DNA of 64,000 nucleotides from Alectryocaccobium sp964389285 (GTDB lineage Bacteria; Bacillota; Clostridia; Lachnospirales; Lachnospiraceae): the NCBI GenBank assembly GCA_964389285.1, contig CAYMCZ010000009.1:24106-88105 (forward strand), given 5' to 3'. Shown here in pieces: positions 34,677 through 42,720 of the stretch. Below the pieces are notes generated by a model. It had not been told where the DNA came from. It saw only the letters and a list, made by a program, of their open reading frames with translations, and did no database searches. Within the stretch, counting starts at the first letter, position 1, and each line of letters begins with the position of its first letter. The position numbers and the translations under genes are program-made.

Positions 34677-35747
34677 TCAATTCCCCTGATATATTTCTTT
34701 TACAAGCTCAAACGCATCGGAAAGATCGTATGTTTCCTGCTCTGAGGCTACATGTCTGAGCGCGGCTTCCGTCTCGTTTTCCGATAGGCCGTTGTTTTTT
34801 GCCGTGATGAGGTGGGATTTAAGAATACTGCCGCTGATCCCTTGTGTGATTAGGAGCGTCAGCGTTAGGAGATTCTTTGTTTTTATATCCAGTATATTTT
34901 CATTTCGAGCATCTCCGTCCACGATATCCTCAAACAGATTATCATTGAGTGCCGATTGGAATTCTTCAAGCTCATATTCTTCAAATTCCAAATGAGACGC
35001 TCCGAGATTTTCAAGTATCTTTTCCGTGGTTTTGCCTCCCGTAAGGGGAACTGTCTTTGGATGTCTGTGTAAGAGCCATGCCAGCGCTATCTGGGAAGGC
35101 GCGGCGTCTTTTCTTGCGCTGAAGTCTTTTATGATATCTATTGAATGGATATCCTCGCAGACAAAAGAAATCGGAACGACTCCTATATTATTTTCCCGGC
35201 AGTATGATAAAAGCTCCTGTGATGAGTCTTCTTCAATAGTATTATGCGGAATCTTAACCGCGGTAACCTGTGCGGCACCGTGAGCTTCTTTCAGAATGTT
35301 AATATCGACCAGTGAAAGCCCCCATCCGCCTATAAGTCCGGATTTTATGAGTTTGGCCATCACTGCTGCAACGGTTTCTATCGGCATCCCGTCTTTGATG
35401 CCGTGGATATAAAACAGATCTATATAATCTGTCTGCATTCTTTTAAGAGACGCATCCAGCCCTTCTTTGATAAGAGTTTCAAGCTCTGTTACATCCGAAC
35501 TTTTTGCTTCCAGACAAAAGCCCGCAGCCAATACCACATTCCTTCTGAAATCTTTTACGGCTTCTCCCAGAAGTTTTTCATTATCTTCGAAAGAATCAAG
35601 CTGCCCCGTATCAGGTTGTGAAGCATCAAAAAACGTACATCCCGCATCATATGCTTTTCGGATTGACTTTATTGTATGCTCATTTTCAGACATACAGGCT
35701 ATACCGATTTCAGATACACGCAGATTTCCTATATTTCTTTTTTTCAT
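34677..35747 (-). CDS. Aldo/keto reductase-like domain fused to a carboxymuconolactone decarboxylase-like domain
   Basis: A 356-residue two-domain protein. Residues 1-282 follow the aldo/keto reductase barrel (FFDASQ at 39-44, DYIDLFYIHG at 107-116, SQIALAWLLHRHPKTVPLTGG). Two of the four catalytic residues are not there: the family VYG tyrosine is replaced in the SQPDTGQ loop and the ATK lysine reads AAG (G76). D41 and H115 are kept. Residues 283-356 resemble the helical AhpD/carboxymuconolactone decarboxylase family (TKNLLTLTLLITQG, LKSHLITAKNNGLSENE) without a CxxC. The ATG at 35747 is preferred to a TTG 7 codons upstream because GAAGGGA lies at the right distance. The function is unknown; it may not be an active reductase. 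Confidence 0.8.
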   Translation of the reverse strand: MKKRNIGNLRVSEIGIACMSENEHTIKSIRKAYDAGCTFFDASQPDTGQLDSFEDNEKLLGEAVKDFRRNVVLAAGFCLEAKSSDVTELETLIKEGLDASLKRMQTDYIDLFYIHGIKDGMPIETVAAVMAKLIKSGLIGGWGLSLVDINILKEAHGAAQVTAVKIPHNTIEEDSSQELLSYCRENNIGVVPISFVCEDIHSIDIIKDFSARKDAAPSQIALAWLLHRHPKTVPLTGGKTTEKILENLGASHLEFEEYELEEFQSALNDNLFEDIVDGDARNENILDIKTKNLLTLTLLITQGISGSILKSHLITAKNNGLSENETEAALRHVASEQETYDLSDAFELVKEIYQGN

Positions 35748-35826
35748 GTGTTCAGTTCCCTTCAGCAATATTTCATAATTAATTATATATACATAAATCC
35801 AAATGGCAATATCAAAAACATGCAGG

Positions 35827-35855
35827 TTGTAAGTTTTGAGATTATGTCTTATAAT
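35827..35855 (+). promoter_or_regulatory. Probable promoter of cobT-cobU-cobS
   Basis: TTGTAA (35827-35832), 17 bp, TATAAT (35850-35855). It lies 48 bp before the cobT start. No B12 riboswitch is recognisable in the 156-bp divergent gap. Confidence 0.6.
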
Positions 35856-35903
35856 TATTACTGTTTAATTAATTATTTAACCTTAAGCAGAAAAGAGGCA
35901 ATA

Positions 35904-36971
35904 ATGCTTGATTTTGCAAACCTGAATAATATGATTCAAGAACCTGACGCGAAAGCGGCAGCCGCGGCAGCGGCACACTGGGACGCCGTGGCAAAGCCTT
36001 TAAAAGGCCTTGGAAAACTTGAAGATCTGATTATTAAAATCGCCGCACTGAAAGGCGCGGAAAACTTTTCAATTAAAAAACGCTCCGTAATAGTATTATG
36101 TGCCGATAACGGAGTGGTTGCCGAAGGCGTTACTCAGACAGACGCTTCGGTGACCGCTGCAATGGCGGGCCAGATCCGTGATCACCGCTCTTCTGTCTGC
36201 CTTATGGGCGCTTCGGCCGGCGCCGATGTCATTCCCTATGATATGGGCATGCTTACAAGAGTCAGCGGCGTGGACGGCTGCCATATATCGGACGGAACCG
36301 GTAATATCGCAAAAGGTCCCGCCATGACCAAAGAACAGGCCGTTAAGGCGATTTCATACGGTATTTCGCTGGTAAAAGAGTATCGTGATAAAGGTTATGA
36401 GCTCCTTATTACCGGTGAAATGGGTATCGGGAACACCACCACCTCAAGTGCCGTCACGGCCGCGCTTCTTAATCTTGATCCCTCAATAGTCACCGACAGG
36501 GGAGCCGGACTTTCGGACGAAGGCCTGAAGCTGAAGATTGCAACCATAAAAAAAGCATTTGAGGTTAATGCCCCTGATCTTTCGGATCCTCTCGATATTC
36601 TTTCCAAATTAGGCGGCTTTGATATTGCCGGTATGGTCGGTCTCTTTATCGGCGGAGCCATATACCGCATCCCTGTTATTATAGACGGACTCATCAGTTC
36701 CGCGGCGGCACTTTTAGCGTCACGTCTGTGTCCGAACAGTATACACGCCATGCTCGCCAGCCATTGTTCGGCCGAATCCGCGGCTATGCTTATCTTAAAC
36801 GAGCTTGCGCTTAAACCTGTTATTTTCGCGGATATGAAGCTCGGCGAAGGAACCGGAGCGGTTTGCCTCATTCCGCTTTTGGATATGGCACTCTCCGTTT
36901 ATAACGGATCCGCTGCGTTTTCCGATACCGGTATCAAACAGTATGAACACTTCGAGGGAGAACTCTCATGA
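35904..36971 (+). CDS. cobT: Nicotinate-nucleotide-dimethylbenzimidazole phosphoribosyltransferase
   Basis: Activates the lower ligand base of cobalamin by making alpha-ribazole phosphate from nicotinate mononucleotide. The start at 35904 (MLDFANLNNMIQ) follows AAAAGAGG and gives 355 residues, the usual length; the open frame continues upstream but has no binding site. Motifs include KPLKGLGKLEDLIIKIAAL, VLCADNGVVAEGVTQTD, GEMGIGNTTTSSAV, DRGAGLSDEGL and the C-terminal KLGEGTGAVCLIPLLDMA with the catalytic glutamate. It overlaps cobU by 4 bp (ATGA). Confidence 0.96.
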   Translation: MLDFANLNNMIQEPDAKAAAAAAAHWDAVAKPLKGLGKLEDLIIKIAALKGAENFSIKKRSVIVLCADNGVVAEGVTQTDASVTAAMAGQIRDHRSSVCLMGASAGADVIPYDMGMLTRVSGVDGCHISDGTGNIAKGPAMTKEQAVKAISYGISLVKEYRDKGYELLITGEMGIGNTTTSSAVTAALLNLDPSIVTDRGAGLSDEGLKLKIATIKKAFEVNAPDLSDPLDILSKLGGFDIAGMVGLFIGGAIYRIPVIIDGLISSAAALLASRLCPNSIHAMLASHCSAESAAMLILNELALKPVIFADMKLGEGTGAVCLIPLLDMALSVYNGSAAFSDTGIKQYEHFEGELS

Positions 36972-37492
36972 TCTTTTTGATAACGGGCGGAGCAGGCTGC
37001 GGAAAAAGTTCTTATGCCGAAGATATCTGCATGTCTTTTAACGAACCCAGATTCTATATTGCCACCATGCGCCCGTTTGGGGACGGCAGCATGGAAAAAA
37101 TCAAAAAACACAGGAAAATGAGAGAAGGAAAAGGGTTTATTACTATTGAAAGGTATACAGACCTTAGAGAACTTAAACTTATGCGTAAAGGCACTGTTCT
37201 TCTGGAGTGTGTTACAAACCTGACCGCAAATGAAATGTATGACGAACACGGAAACATTTCCGATCCTTATAATGCCGTAATTGACGGTATTACCTCGCTT
37301 TCAATGCAGGCCGACAATCTCGTGATTATCACAAACGAAGTAGGCTGTGACGCCCAAAACTTTGATGAGTCCACAAAATCCTATATTCGGACACTCGGAA
37401 AAATCAATATCGAACTTGCTGAATTGGCAGACCATGTTTACGAAATGGTTTGCGGAATACCTTTAGTACTAAAAGGCGAGCTTATTATATGA
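36968..37492 (+). CDS. cobU: Adenosylcobinamide kinase / guanylyltransferase
   Basis: Phosphorylates adenosylcobinamide and transfers GMP to it. The 174-residue protein has the P-loop LITGGAGCGKSSYAED at the N-terminus, IATMRPFGDGSMEKIKKH with the histidine expected to take GMP, LLECVTNLTANEMYD and VIITNEVGCDAQ. It begins inside the last codons of cobT and ends overlapping cobS (ATGA). Parts of the C-terminal region (CDAQNFDESTKS) differ from the usual GxGxVPxxxxxR, while the shorter paralogue downstream keeps that part. Confidence 0.9.
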   Translation: MIFLITGGAGCGKSSYAEDICMSFNEPRFYIATMRPFGDGSMEKIKKHRKMREGKGFITIERYTDLRELKLMRKGTVLLECVTNLTANEMYDEHGNISDPYNAVIDGITSLSMQADNLVIITNEVGCDAQNFDESTKSYIRTLGKINIELAELADHVYEMVCGIPLVLKGELII

Positions 37493-38265
37493 TGACAGTA
37501 TTGCGTTCCATCTGCATGGCATTTTCAATGTTTTCGAAAATACCCGTGCCTATGGTTAAATGGAAAAAAGAAAACATGAAATACATGCTTTGCGCCCTGC
37601 CTCTCGTAGGTCTTGTCATAGGCTTTGCTCTTATCGGCTGGAACGCCTTATGTGAATGGCTTCACACCGGTAAGTTTTTATACGGCGCCGGCATGACCCT
37701 GATCCCGCTTTCAATTTCCGGAGCCATACATATGGACGGCTTTGCCGATACGGTTGACGCTCTTTCAAGTCATGCGGAGCCTGAGAGAAAAAGAGAAATT
37801 CTCAAAGATTCTCACGCAGGCGCTTTTGCGATAATTTTTACGGCCGCTTATTTGATTTTTTATTTTGCCTGCTCATGCGAGCTTAATATCTCCATAACGA
37901 CAGGCCTGTGCATGATGCTGATACATATTCTTTCCAGATGCTGCGGGGCTTTTGCGGGGATCGCATTTCCGTCTTCGCAAAAAAAAGGCCTGCTTTATTC
38001 TTTTAAAGAAGCCTCTTCCAAAAAAGCCGTTCTGATTTTAGCTGTTTCATTTTCGGCATGCTGTATGATTATGATATTTTTGTTCCCGATTCTTGGGATA
38101 ATTTGCGCCGCATCATCTCTTTTACTGCTCTTTTATATGAGAAAGATGTCGGAAAAAGAATTCGGCGGCATGTCCGGCGATCTGGCGGGATATCTGATCA
38201 CCCTTTCGGAACTCGTTTTTATTATCTGTTTTACAATTATAACCAAGGTGGTGAATATAATATGA
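37489..38265 (+). CDS. cobS: Adenosylcobinamide-GDP ribazoletransferase (cobalamin synthase)
   Basis: Joins adenosylcobinamide-GDP and alpha-ribazole (phosphate) at the membrane. The 258-residue protein starts with an ATGATG overlapping the cobU stop. Typical are FSMFSKIPVPMVKW, the GAIHMDGFADTVDALSSH motif with acidic metal ligands, DSHAGAFAIIF and GMSGDLAGYLITLSELVFI. Several membrane segments fill the rest. Its stop overlaps the start of a second cobU-like gene. Confidence 0.95.
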   Translation: MMTVLRSICMAFSMFSKIPVPMVKWKKENMKYMLCALPLVGLVIGFALIGWNALCEWLHTGKFLYGAGMTLIPLSISGAIHMDGFADTVDALSSHAEPERKREILKDSHAGAFAIIFTAAYLIFYFACSCELNISITTGLCMMLIHILSRCCGAFAGIAFPSSQKKGLLYSFKEASSKKAVLILAVSFSACCMIMIFLFPILGIICAASSLLLLFYMRKMSEKEFGGMSGDLAGYLITLSELVFIICFTIITKVVNII

Positions 38266-38603
38266 TTTTTATAACCGGCGGCGAATGTTCGGGAAAACGC
38301 GCTTTTGCCAAGTCTCTCGGATACGAAGATAAAGATATCGCCGATGCCTGTATAAACGATTCTCCCGTTATTGCCAATGTAGATAAAATGGTGTTTCAAA
38401 ACCCCGATTCGGCAGATGCGCTCCTTCCTCTTCTTTTAACTAAAGAAGCGGTTATTTGCAGCGAAGTCGGCAGCGGGATTATCCCCGTAAGCCGCAAAGA
38501 ACGTGATGCCCGCGAAGCATGCGGCCGTCTTTCATGCGCTCTTGCCAAAGAAGCCGAAAAAGTCTACCGGCTTGTTTCAGGCATACCTGTCCGTATCAAA
38601 TAA
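38262..38603 (+). CDS. Shortened CobU-like P-loop protein
   Basis: A 113-residue protein starting at an ATG that overlaps the cobS stop (ATGA). It begins MIFITGGECSGKRAFAKSLG, a CobU-like P-loop, and ends VICSEVGSGIIPVSRKERDA...EACGRLSCALAKEAEKVYRLVSGIPVRIK, the CobU C-terminal part including the EVGxGxxP motif. The middle 60 residues, which include the GMP-accepting histidine and the RxxH region, are missing. It is a paralogue of the full cobU two genes upstream and cannot be a normal guanylyltransferase. It may be a kinase-only or regulatory form; the perfect operon overlaps argue against decay. Confidence 0.85.
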   Translation: MIFITGGECSGKRAFAKSLGYEDKDIADACINDSPVIANVDKMVFQNPDSADALLPLLLTKEAVICSEVGSGIIPVSRKERDAREACGRLSCALAKEAEKVYRLVSGIPVRIK

Positions 38604-38620
38604 TAATCATTTAATTTCTT

Positions 38621-39733
38621 TCAGATATGCAGAAGCTTTCTGGACGCCGCCAGCGCATCCGCCAAAGCGTCCGTATCTTCTGATGTATTATATCTGGATA
38701 AGCCTATACGAATCGAGCCGTCTATCACTTTGTTATCAAGTCCTATTGCTTCCAGCACATGGGAGCGCCGTCCCTGTCTGCAGGCCGAACTTTTTGAAAC
38801 ATAAACCCCTGCGGACTCAAGATAATTCATAATCACTTCACTCTTCCATCCCGGCATTGAAATATTTAAGATATGAGGAGCTTCGGTTTCCAGATATTTT
38901 ATTTCCGGTATCCCGGCGCGCAGTTTTTCAATAAGCTCTTTTTTTAATCCCGCTATTTTTTCTGTCTGAGGATCCAGCTTACAGGCTGCCGCAAATGAAG
39001 CTATCTGAGGCAACGCCTCCGTTCCGGCTCTCCTGCCGCTTTCCTGATGTCCTCCGCAGATAAAAGGCTTCAGGCGCAGTCCTTCTTTTATGTAAAGAGC
39101 GCCGACTCCTTTTAAGGCATGAACTTTATGGCCGCTGATGCTTATAAGATCGGCTCCAAAACTCTTTGCCTTAAACGGAACTTTCATAAAACCCTGAACA
39201 GCATCTGTATGTATAATTATTTCTTTTTTATATGCTTTTACTGTTTTTGAAATCTCAGATATATCACTTACCGCGCCCGTTTCGTTATTGACCTGCATCA
39301 AAGATACGAGAATCGTATCTTCTCTTAAAGCCTCTTTTACCGTTTCGGCAGTAATCTTTCCGGTCGAATCCGGTCTTAAACGGCTCACTTCATATCCCGA
39401 TTTTTCCAAAATATCAATAGCAGCTCTTACGGCGTCATGTTCGGCCATTGAGGAAATAATATGCCTCCCGTGACGTTTATTCAGTTCGGCGGCTTTTATT
39501 ATCGCCCAGTTATCACTTTCCGTACCACATGAAGTAAAATACACTTCGGACGGTTTTGCTCCCAGCGCGTCTGAAACATTTTTTCGGTATTCACTTAGTT
39601 TGTTTTTTGCTTCACGACCTTTCGTATGCGTCGAAGACGGGTTGCCGTAAAAATACTTCATAACTTCGTATGCCGCCTGAACCGACTCTTCGCAGGGCTT
39701 TGTCGTTGCCGCGTTATCCAGATAGTGTTCCAT
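38621..39733 (-). CDS. Cysteine desulfurase, NifS/IscS family
   Basis: A pyridoxal phosphate enzyme of 370 residues that releases sulphur from cysteine. It begins YLDNAATTKPCEESV, has CGTESDNWAI, the HTDAVQG cofactor site, the lysine motif ISGHKVHALKGVGALY and the cysteine loop SSACRQGRRSHVL. The short loop with SSACxxG is typical of NifS-like enzymes that serve tRNA thiolation or cluster assembly. No iscU, nifU or thiI lies next to it, so its acceptor is unknown. It is convergent with the cob genes and divergent from the AEC transporter. Confidence 0.93.
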   Translation of the reverse strand: MEHYLDNAATTKPCEESVQAAYEVMKYFYGNPSSTHTKGREAKNKLSEYRKNVSDALGAKPSEVYFTSCGTESDNWAIIKAAELNKRHGRHIISSMAEHDAVRAAIDILEKSGYEVSRLRPDSTGKITAETVKEALREDTILVSLMQVNNETGAVSDISEISKTVKAYKKEIIIHTDAVQGFMKVPFKAKSFGADLISISGHKVHALKGVGALYIKEGLRLKPFICGGHQESGRRAGTEALPQIASFAAACKLDPQTEKIAGLKKELIEKLRAGIPEIKYLETEAPHILNISMPGWKSEVIMNYLESAGVYVSKSSACRQGRRSHVLEAIGLDNKVIDGSIRIGLSRYNTSEDTDALADALAASRKLLHI

Positions 39734-39818
39734 TTTAAGCCGCTTATTCCTTTCGTTAACTTAGAAATTCAGGTTAATGTATTTATAACATATATATGTT
39801 TTTAAATCCATAAAACTG

Positions 39819-39827
39819 TGATATAAT
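39819..39827 (+). promoter_or_regulatory. Extended -10 promoter element for the AEC transporter
   Basis: TGATATAAT, a perfect extended -10, lies 57 bp before the start. No good -35 box is seen, which is common with extended -10 promoters. Confidence 0.5.
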
Positions 39828-39883
39828 TATTTGCGAATTTTGTTTGTAACTTTTTATCCGACAGATTACTCAAGGAGATTAAC

Positions 39884-40831
39884 ATGGCTGCAATCCCGTT
39901 GGCAATAGAACTTGTCGTTATGATAGTCATAGGCTATTGCCTTGAAAAAGGCAAACTCTTCAGTGAAAGATTCAATGCCGATCTGGCCACCTTTGTAACC
40001 AATGTAGCCCTCCCCTGTCTTATTGTCAAATCCATGCAAATGGATTTTTCATTTGAGGAATTACGCAACTGCGGCCTTTTGCTCCTCATAGGCTGTCTGT
40101 TTTTCGGACTCAGTTTTTTTGTTGCCTCGGTAGCATACCAGTTAAATCCGAAAGACTACCGGGCACGTATAATACGATTCGGCCTTATTTTTTCTAATTT
40201 TTCTTTTGTGGGGATTCCCGTAACCGAAGCTCTTTACGGAGCGCAGGGCGTATTTTATTTCGTGGTTTTTCTGGTTCCGATGCGGATAGCGCTTTACTCT
40301 CTTGCCAAACCGCTTCTTACGCCTCCGGCGTCAGAGCTTAAAAAAGGAGCCATCCCGGATCAGAAAAAGAATCGTCTTGGCTGGCTTACACCTCCGCTCG
40401 CGGCTGTCCCGATCGGACTTATTCTTTACGTATCCGGATTTCAGCTCCCCGCGATCCCGCAGCAGATTCTCTCCTGGCTTGCCACATGCTGTACGCCGCT
40501 TGCACTTGTTCTTTGCGGTATTTCACTGGCAAAATATCCCGTGAAAAGCCTGCTTAAACCTCAGGCTATTATAATCTCTCTTTTAAGATGTATAGCCATG
40601 CCGCTGATTACTATTTTGGTTTTTTCTGTTTTACGCATACCCGCAAATCTTGCGCAGCCTGCCATCATTTGCTCTTTCCTTCCGGTAGCGTCAACTTCCG
40701 TAAGTTATGCCATCAAATATGACAGCAATCCGAAAGCACATTTCTTATGCGCGGGTACCATTTTATTCAGTACTCTTTTCTGCATAGCCACAATACCGCT
40801 CTGGAGCTATTTTATGGAAGTATTTTATTAG
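39884..40831 (+). CDS. AEC (auxin efflux carrier) family transporter
   Basis: A 315-residue membrane protein with about ten hydrophobic segments. The N-terminal MIVIGYCLEKGKLFSERF and FVTNVALPCLIVKSM, then SNFSFVGIPVTEALYG and a C-terminal ICSFLPVASTSVSYAIKYD, match the AEC family. Bacterial members carry malate, malonate or other organic anions; the substrate cannot be told. CAAGGAGATTAAC gives a good ribosome binding site. It stands alone between the desulfurase and the queuosine operon. Confidence 0.9.
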   Translation: MAAIPLAIELVVMIVIGYCLEKGKLFSERFNADLATFVTNVALPCLIVKSMQMDFSFEELRNCGLLLLIGCLFFGLSFFVASVAYQLNPKDYRARIIRFGLIFSNFSFVGIPVTEALYGAQGVFYFVVFLVPMRIALYSLAKPLLTPPASELKKGAIPDQKKNRLGWLTPPLAAVPIGLILYVSGFQLPAIPQQILSWLATCCTPLALVLCGISLAKYPVKSLLKPQAIIISLLRCIAMPLITILVFSVLRIPANLAQPAIICSFLPVASTSVSYAIKYDSNPKAHFLCAGTILFSTLFCIATIPLWSYFMEVFY

Positions 40832-40842
40832 ATTTATTTCTA

Positions 40843-40870
40843 TTGACTTACCTAAAACCCGTGCTATAAT
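40843..40870 (+). promoter_or_regulatory. Sigma-A type promoter of the queuosine operon
   Basis: TTGACT (40843-40848), 16 bp, TATAAT (40865-40870, perfect). It begins 11 bp after the AEC transporter stop. The transcript would have a leader of about 160 nt. Confidence 0.8.
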
Positions 40871-40876
40871 ATATGC

Positions 40877-41020
40877 GTCACATGACCGACAGTTCATTTG
40901 TACCTTCCTGTCGTTAAACAAAACCTGGACTAAAGATCATTTATATAATTACTACGCTTTTTTGCGTTCCTGGATATTATATCTTTATGACCGGCTTTTG
41001 TTTATAAAGCCGGTTTTTTT
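40877..41020 (+). ncRNA. Structured leader of the queuosine operon, possible riboswitch of unassigned class
   Basis: The leader holds a 6-bp stem CGACAG/CTGTCG (40887-40892 with 40908-40913) with a 15-nt loop starting TTC. An A-rich stretch follows, then a second hairpin (ACGC TTTTTT GCGT, extended by ATATAAT/ATTATAT), and last a terminator just before the queD ribosome binding site. Loop bases TTTGT could pair with ACAAA after the first stem, as in a pseudoknot. Leaders of queDEC operons are often preQ1 riboswitches, but the compact preQ1-I consensus was not found here. The ligand is inference from context. Confidence 0.5.
40990..41020 (+). terminator. Intrinsic terminator (attenuator) before queD
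   Basis: ACCGGCTTT (40990-40998) pairs perfectly with AAAGCCGGT (41006-41014) around a 7-nt loop, followed by six further T. It lies between the promoter and queD, so it must be bypassed for expression, as in transcriptional riboswitch control. Confidence 0.9.
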
Positions 41021-41036
41021 ATCGAAAGGATAATTT

Positions 41037-41456
41037 ATGTTTTACCTTAAAACGGAACACAGCTTTGATTCAGCCCATTTTCTGCAAGGCTACGAGGGAA
41101 AATGCAGCAATATTCACGGACATCGATGGAAAGTCGTGGCCAAGGCCTGCGGAGACAAACTCAGCGAGGAAAAACAAACCCGCGGCATGGTCATGGACTT
41201 CAAAGATTTTAAGGAAACAGTCAAAAACCTTTGCATCGAATTTGACCATGCCCTGATATATGAATCCGGCTCTTTGAAAGAGACTACCGTTGCCGCGCTT
41301 AATGACGAAGGCTTCCGCCTGATACCGGTTCCGTTCAGGCCTACCGCCGAAAATTTTGCTTTTTATTTTTATAATAAAATACGCGAAAACGGTATTAACG
41401 TTCATCGTGTGGAAGTATATGAAACGCCTGTAAACTGCGCTGCATATGAGGTCTGA
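41037..41456 (+). CDS. queD: 6-carboxy-5,6,7,8-tetrahydropterin synthase
   Basis: Makes 6-carboxytetrahydropterin from 7,8-dihydroneopterin triphosphate in queuosine synthesis. The 139-residue protein has the zinc histidines in HSFDSAHFL and the CSNIHGHRW motif with the catalytic cysteine, then a EFDHALIY region and a C-terminal VYETPVNCAAYEV. GAAAGGA precedes the ATG directly after the terminator. The order queD-queE-folE-queC-queF gives the full route from GTP to preQ1. Confidence 0.95.
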   Translation: MFYLKTEHSFDSAHFLQGYEGKCSNIHGHRWKVVAKACGDKLSEEKQTRGMVMDFKDFKETVKNLCIEFDHALIYESGSLKETTVAALNDEGFRLIPVPFRPTAENFAFYFYNKIRENGINVHRVEVYETPVNCAAYEV

Positions 41457-41457
41457 C

Positions 41458-42114
41458 ATGCAGGTTGCGGAAAAATTTATAAGCATAAACGGTGAAGGAG
41501 CGCATGCCGGTGAACCTGCGGTATTTATCAGGTTTAAAGGATGCAACCTCAGTTGTTCTTATTGTGATACTTCCTGGGCAAACAGGCCCGACGTTTCTTT
41601 TTCGGATGAAGCTCCCGAAGATATTTTAAAATATATACTTCAAAGTGGTATTAAAAACGTTACGCTGACAGGCGGCGAGCCGCTTTTGCAAAAAGAGCTT
41701 CCTCTTCTTCTGAAGCTGTTGTATCAGCATAAAGACATTCGCATTGAAATAGAAACCAACGGTTCCGTTGATATTTCAGGATTTATTTCTGAAAACCGGC
41801 CTGTATTTACTATGGATTATAAGCTTCCCTCAAGCGGATGCGAAAATCATATGTTTCTTCCGAATTTCGGATTACTGACCTCACAGGACAGTGTAAAATT
41901 CGTTTCCGGCTCCGCTTCGGATCTTAAACGCGCATTGGAGATTATTCAAAAATACGGGCTTTCCGGAAAGTGCCATATATTTTTCAGCCCGGTTTTCGGT
42001 TTGATTGAACCGTATGAAATAGTTGATTTTATGTTAAAACACAAATTAAACAATACCAGAATACAGCTTCAGATGCATAAGCACATCTGGGATCCCGACA
42101 CGAAAGGTGTATAA
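41458..42114 (+). CDS. queE: 7-carboxy-7-deazaguanine synthase (radical SAM)
   Basis: A radical SAM enzyme that contracts carboxytetrahydropterin to the deazaguanine ring. The 218-residue protein begins KFISINGEGAHAGEPAVFIR and has the cluster motif CNLSCSYCDTSWA (CxxxCxYC), then NVTLTGGEPLLQ and IEIETNGS. The ATG at 41458, one base after the queD stop, is chosen because GAGGT lies 6 bases before it; an ATG four codons earlier is inside queD. Confidence 0.95.
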   Translation: MQVAEKFISINGEGAHAGEPAVFIRFKGCNLSCSYCDTSWANRPDVSFSDEAPEDILKYILQSGIKNVTLTGGEPLLQKELPLLLKLLYQHKDIRIEIETNGSVDISGFISENRPVFTMDYKLPSSGCENHMFLPNFGLLTSQDSVKFVSGSASDLKRALEIIQKYGLSGKCHIFFSPVFGLIEPYEIVDFMLKHKLNNTRIQLQMHKHIWDPDTKGV

Positions 42115-42115
42115 A

Positions 42116-42697
42116 ATGATTGATACTGCCGCTATTGAAAAACATATAAAAGAAATACTTATCGCTCTCGGCGATGATCCCGAGCGTGAAGGACTTAAAG
42201 ACACCCCTAAAAGAGTAGCCAAAATGTATGAAGAAGTCTTTCAGGGCATGAATTATACAAATCACGAAATTGCCGAGATGTTTAACGTAACTTTCGAAGA
42301 CGGTATTAATGACGTTCCTCAGGAGTATAATTCCGACAGGGTTATAGTTATGAAAGACATCGAACTTTTTTCATACTGTGAGCACCATATGGCTCTCATG
42401 TATAATATGAAGGCAGCCGTAGCCTATATCCCCAACGGAAAAGTTATCGGCCTTTCCAAAATTGCCCGTGTCTGTGATATGGCCGGAAGGCGTCTCCAGC
42501 TTCAGGAAAAATTAGGCAGGGACATAGCCGATATCATTTCCGAAATAACCGCTTCCGAGGATGTAGCCGTAGTGCTTGAAGGGTATCACAGCTGTGTAAA
42601 TACACGGGGAGTCAAAAAACCGAACACAAAAACAGTAACCGCGGAGCTTAGAGGACGTTTTAAGGAAGAGCCTTCACTTCAGCTTTATCTCAGATGA
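42116..42697 (+). CDS. folE: GTP cyclohydrolase I
   Basis: Opens GTP to 7,8-dihydroneopterin triphosphate, the common precursor of queuosine and folate. The 193-residue protein has LKDTPKRVAKMYEEVF, the zinc motif SYCEHHMALM and the second zinc cysteine in EGYHSCVNTRGVKKP. The ATG at 42116 follows AAAGGTG and starts one base after the queE stop; an in-frame GTG at 42107 is less likely. Its place inside the operon suggests it supplies the queuosine branch. Confidence 0.95.
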   Translation: MIDTAAIEKHIKEILIALGDDPEREGLKDTPKRVAKMYEEVFQGMNYTNHEIAEMFNVTFEDGINDVPQEYNSDRVIVMKDIELFSYCEHHMALMYNMKAAVAYIPNGKVIGLSKIARVCDMAGRRLQLQEKLGRDIADIISEITASEDVAVVLEGYHSCVNTRGVKKPNTKTVTAELRGRFKEEPSLQLYLR

Positions 42698-42720
42698 GTA
42701 TATATAAAGGGTGATAATAT

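Noticed and set aside
35748..35903. Cobalamin riboswitch before cobT
   Set aside because: The 156-bp gap is too short and AT-rich and lacks a B12-box-like GCCACTG core.
40877..40935. Classic preQ1-I riboswitch in the queD leader
   Set aside because: A stem followed by an A-rich tail exists, but the GGTTC...CCC core and the CTA pairing at the end of the A-rich tail were not found, so only an unassigned leader is reported.
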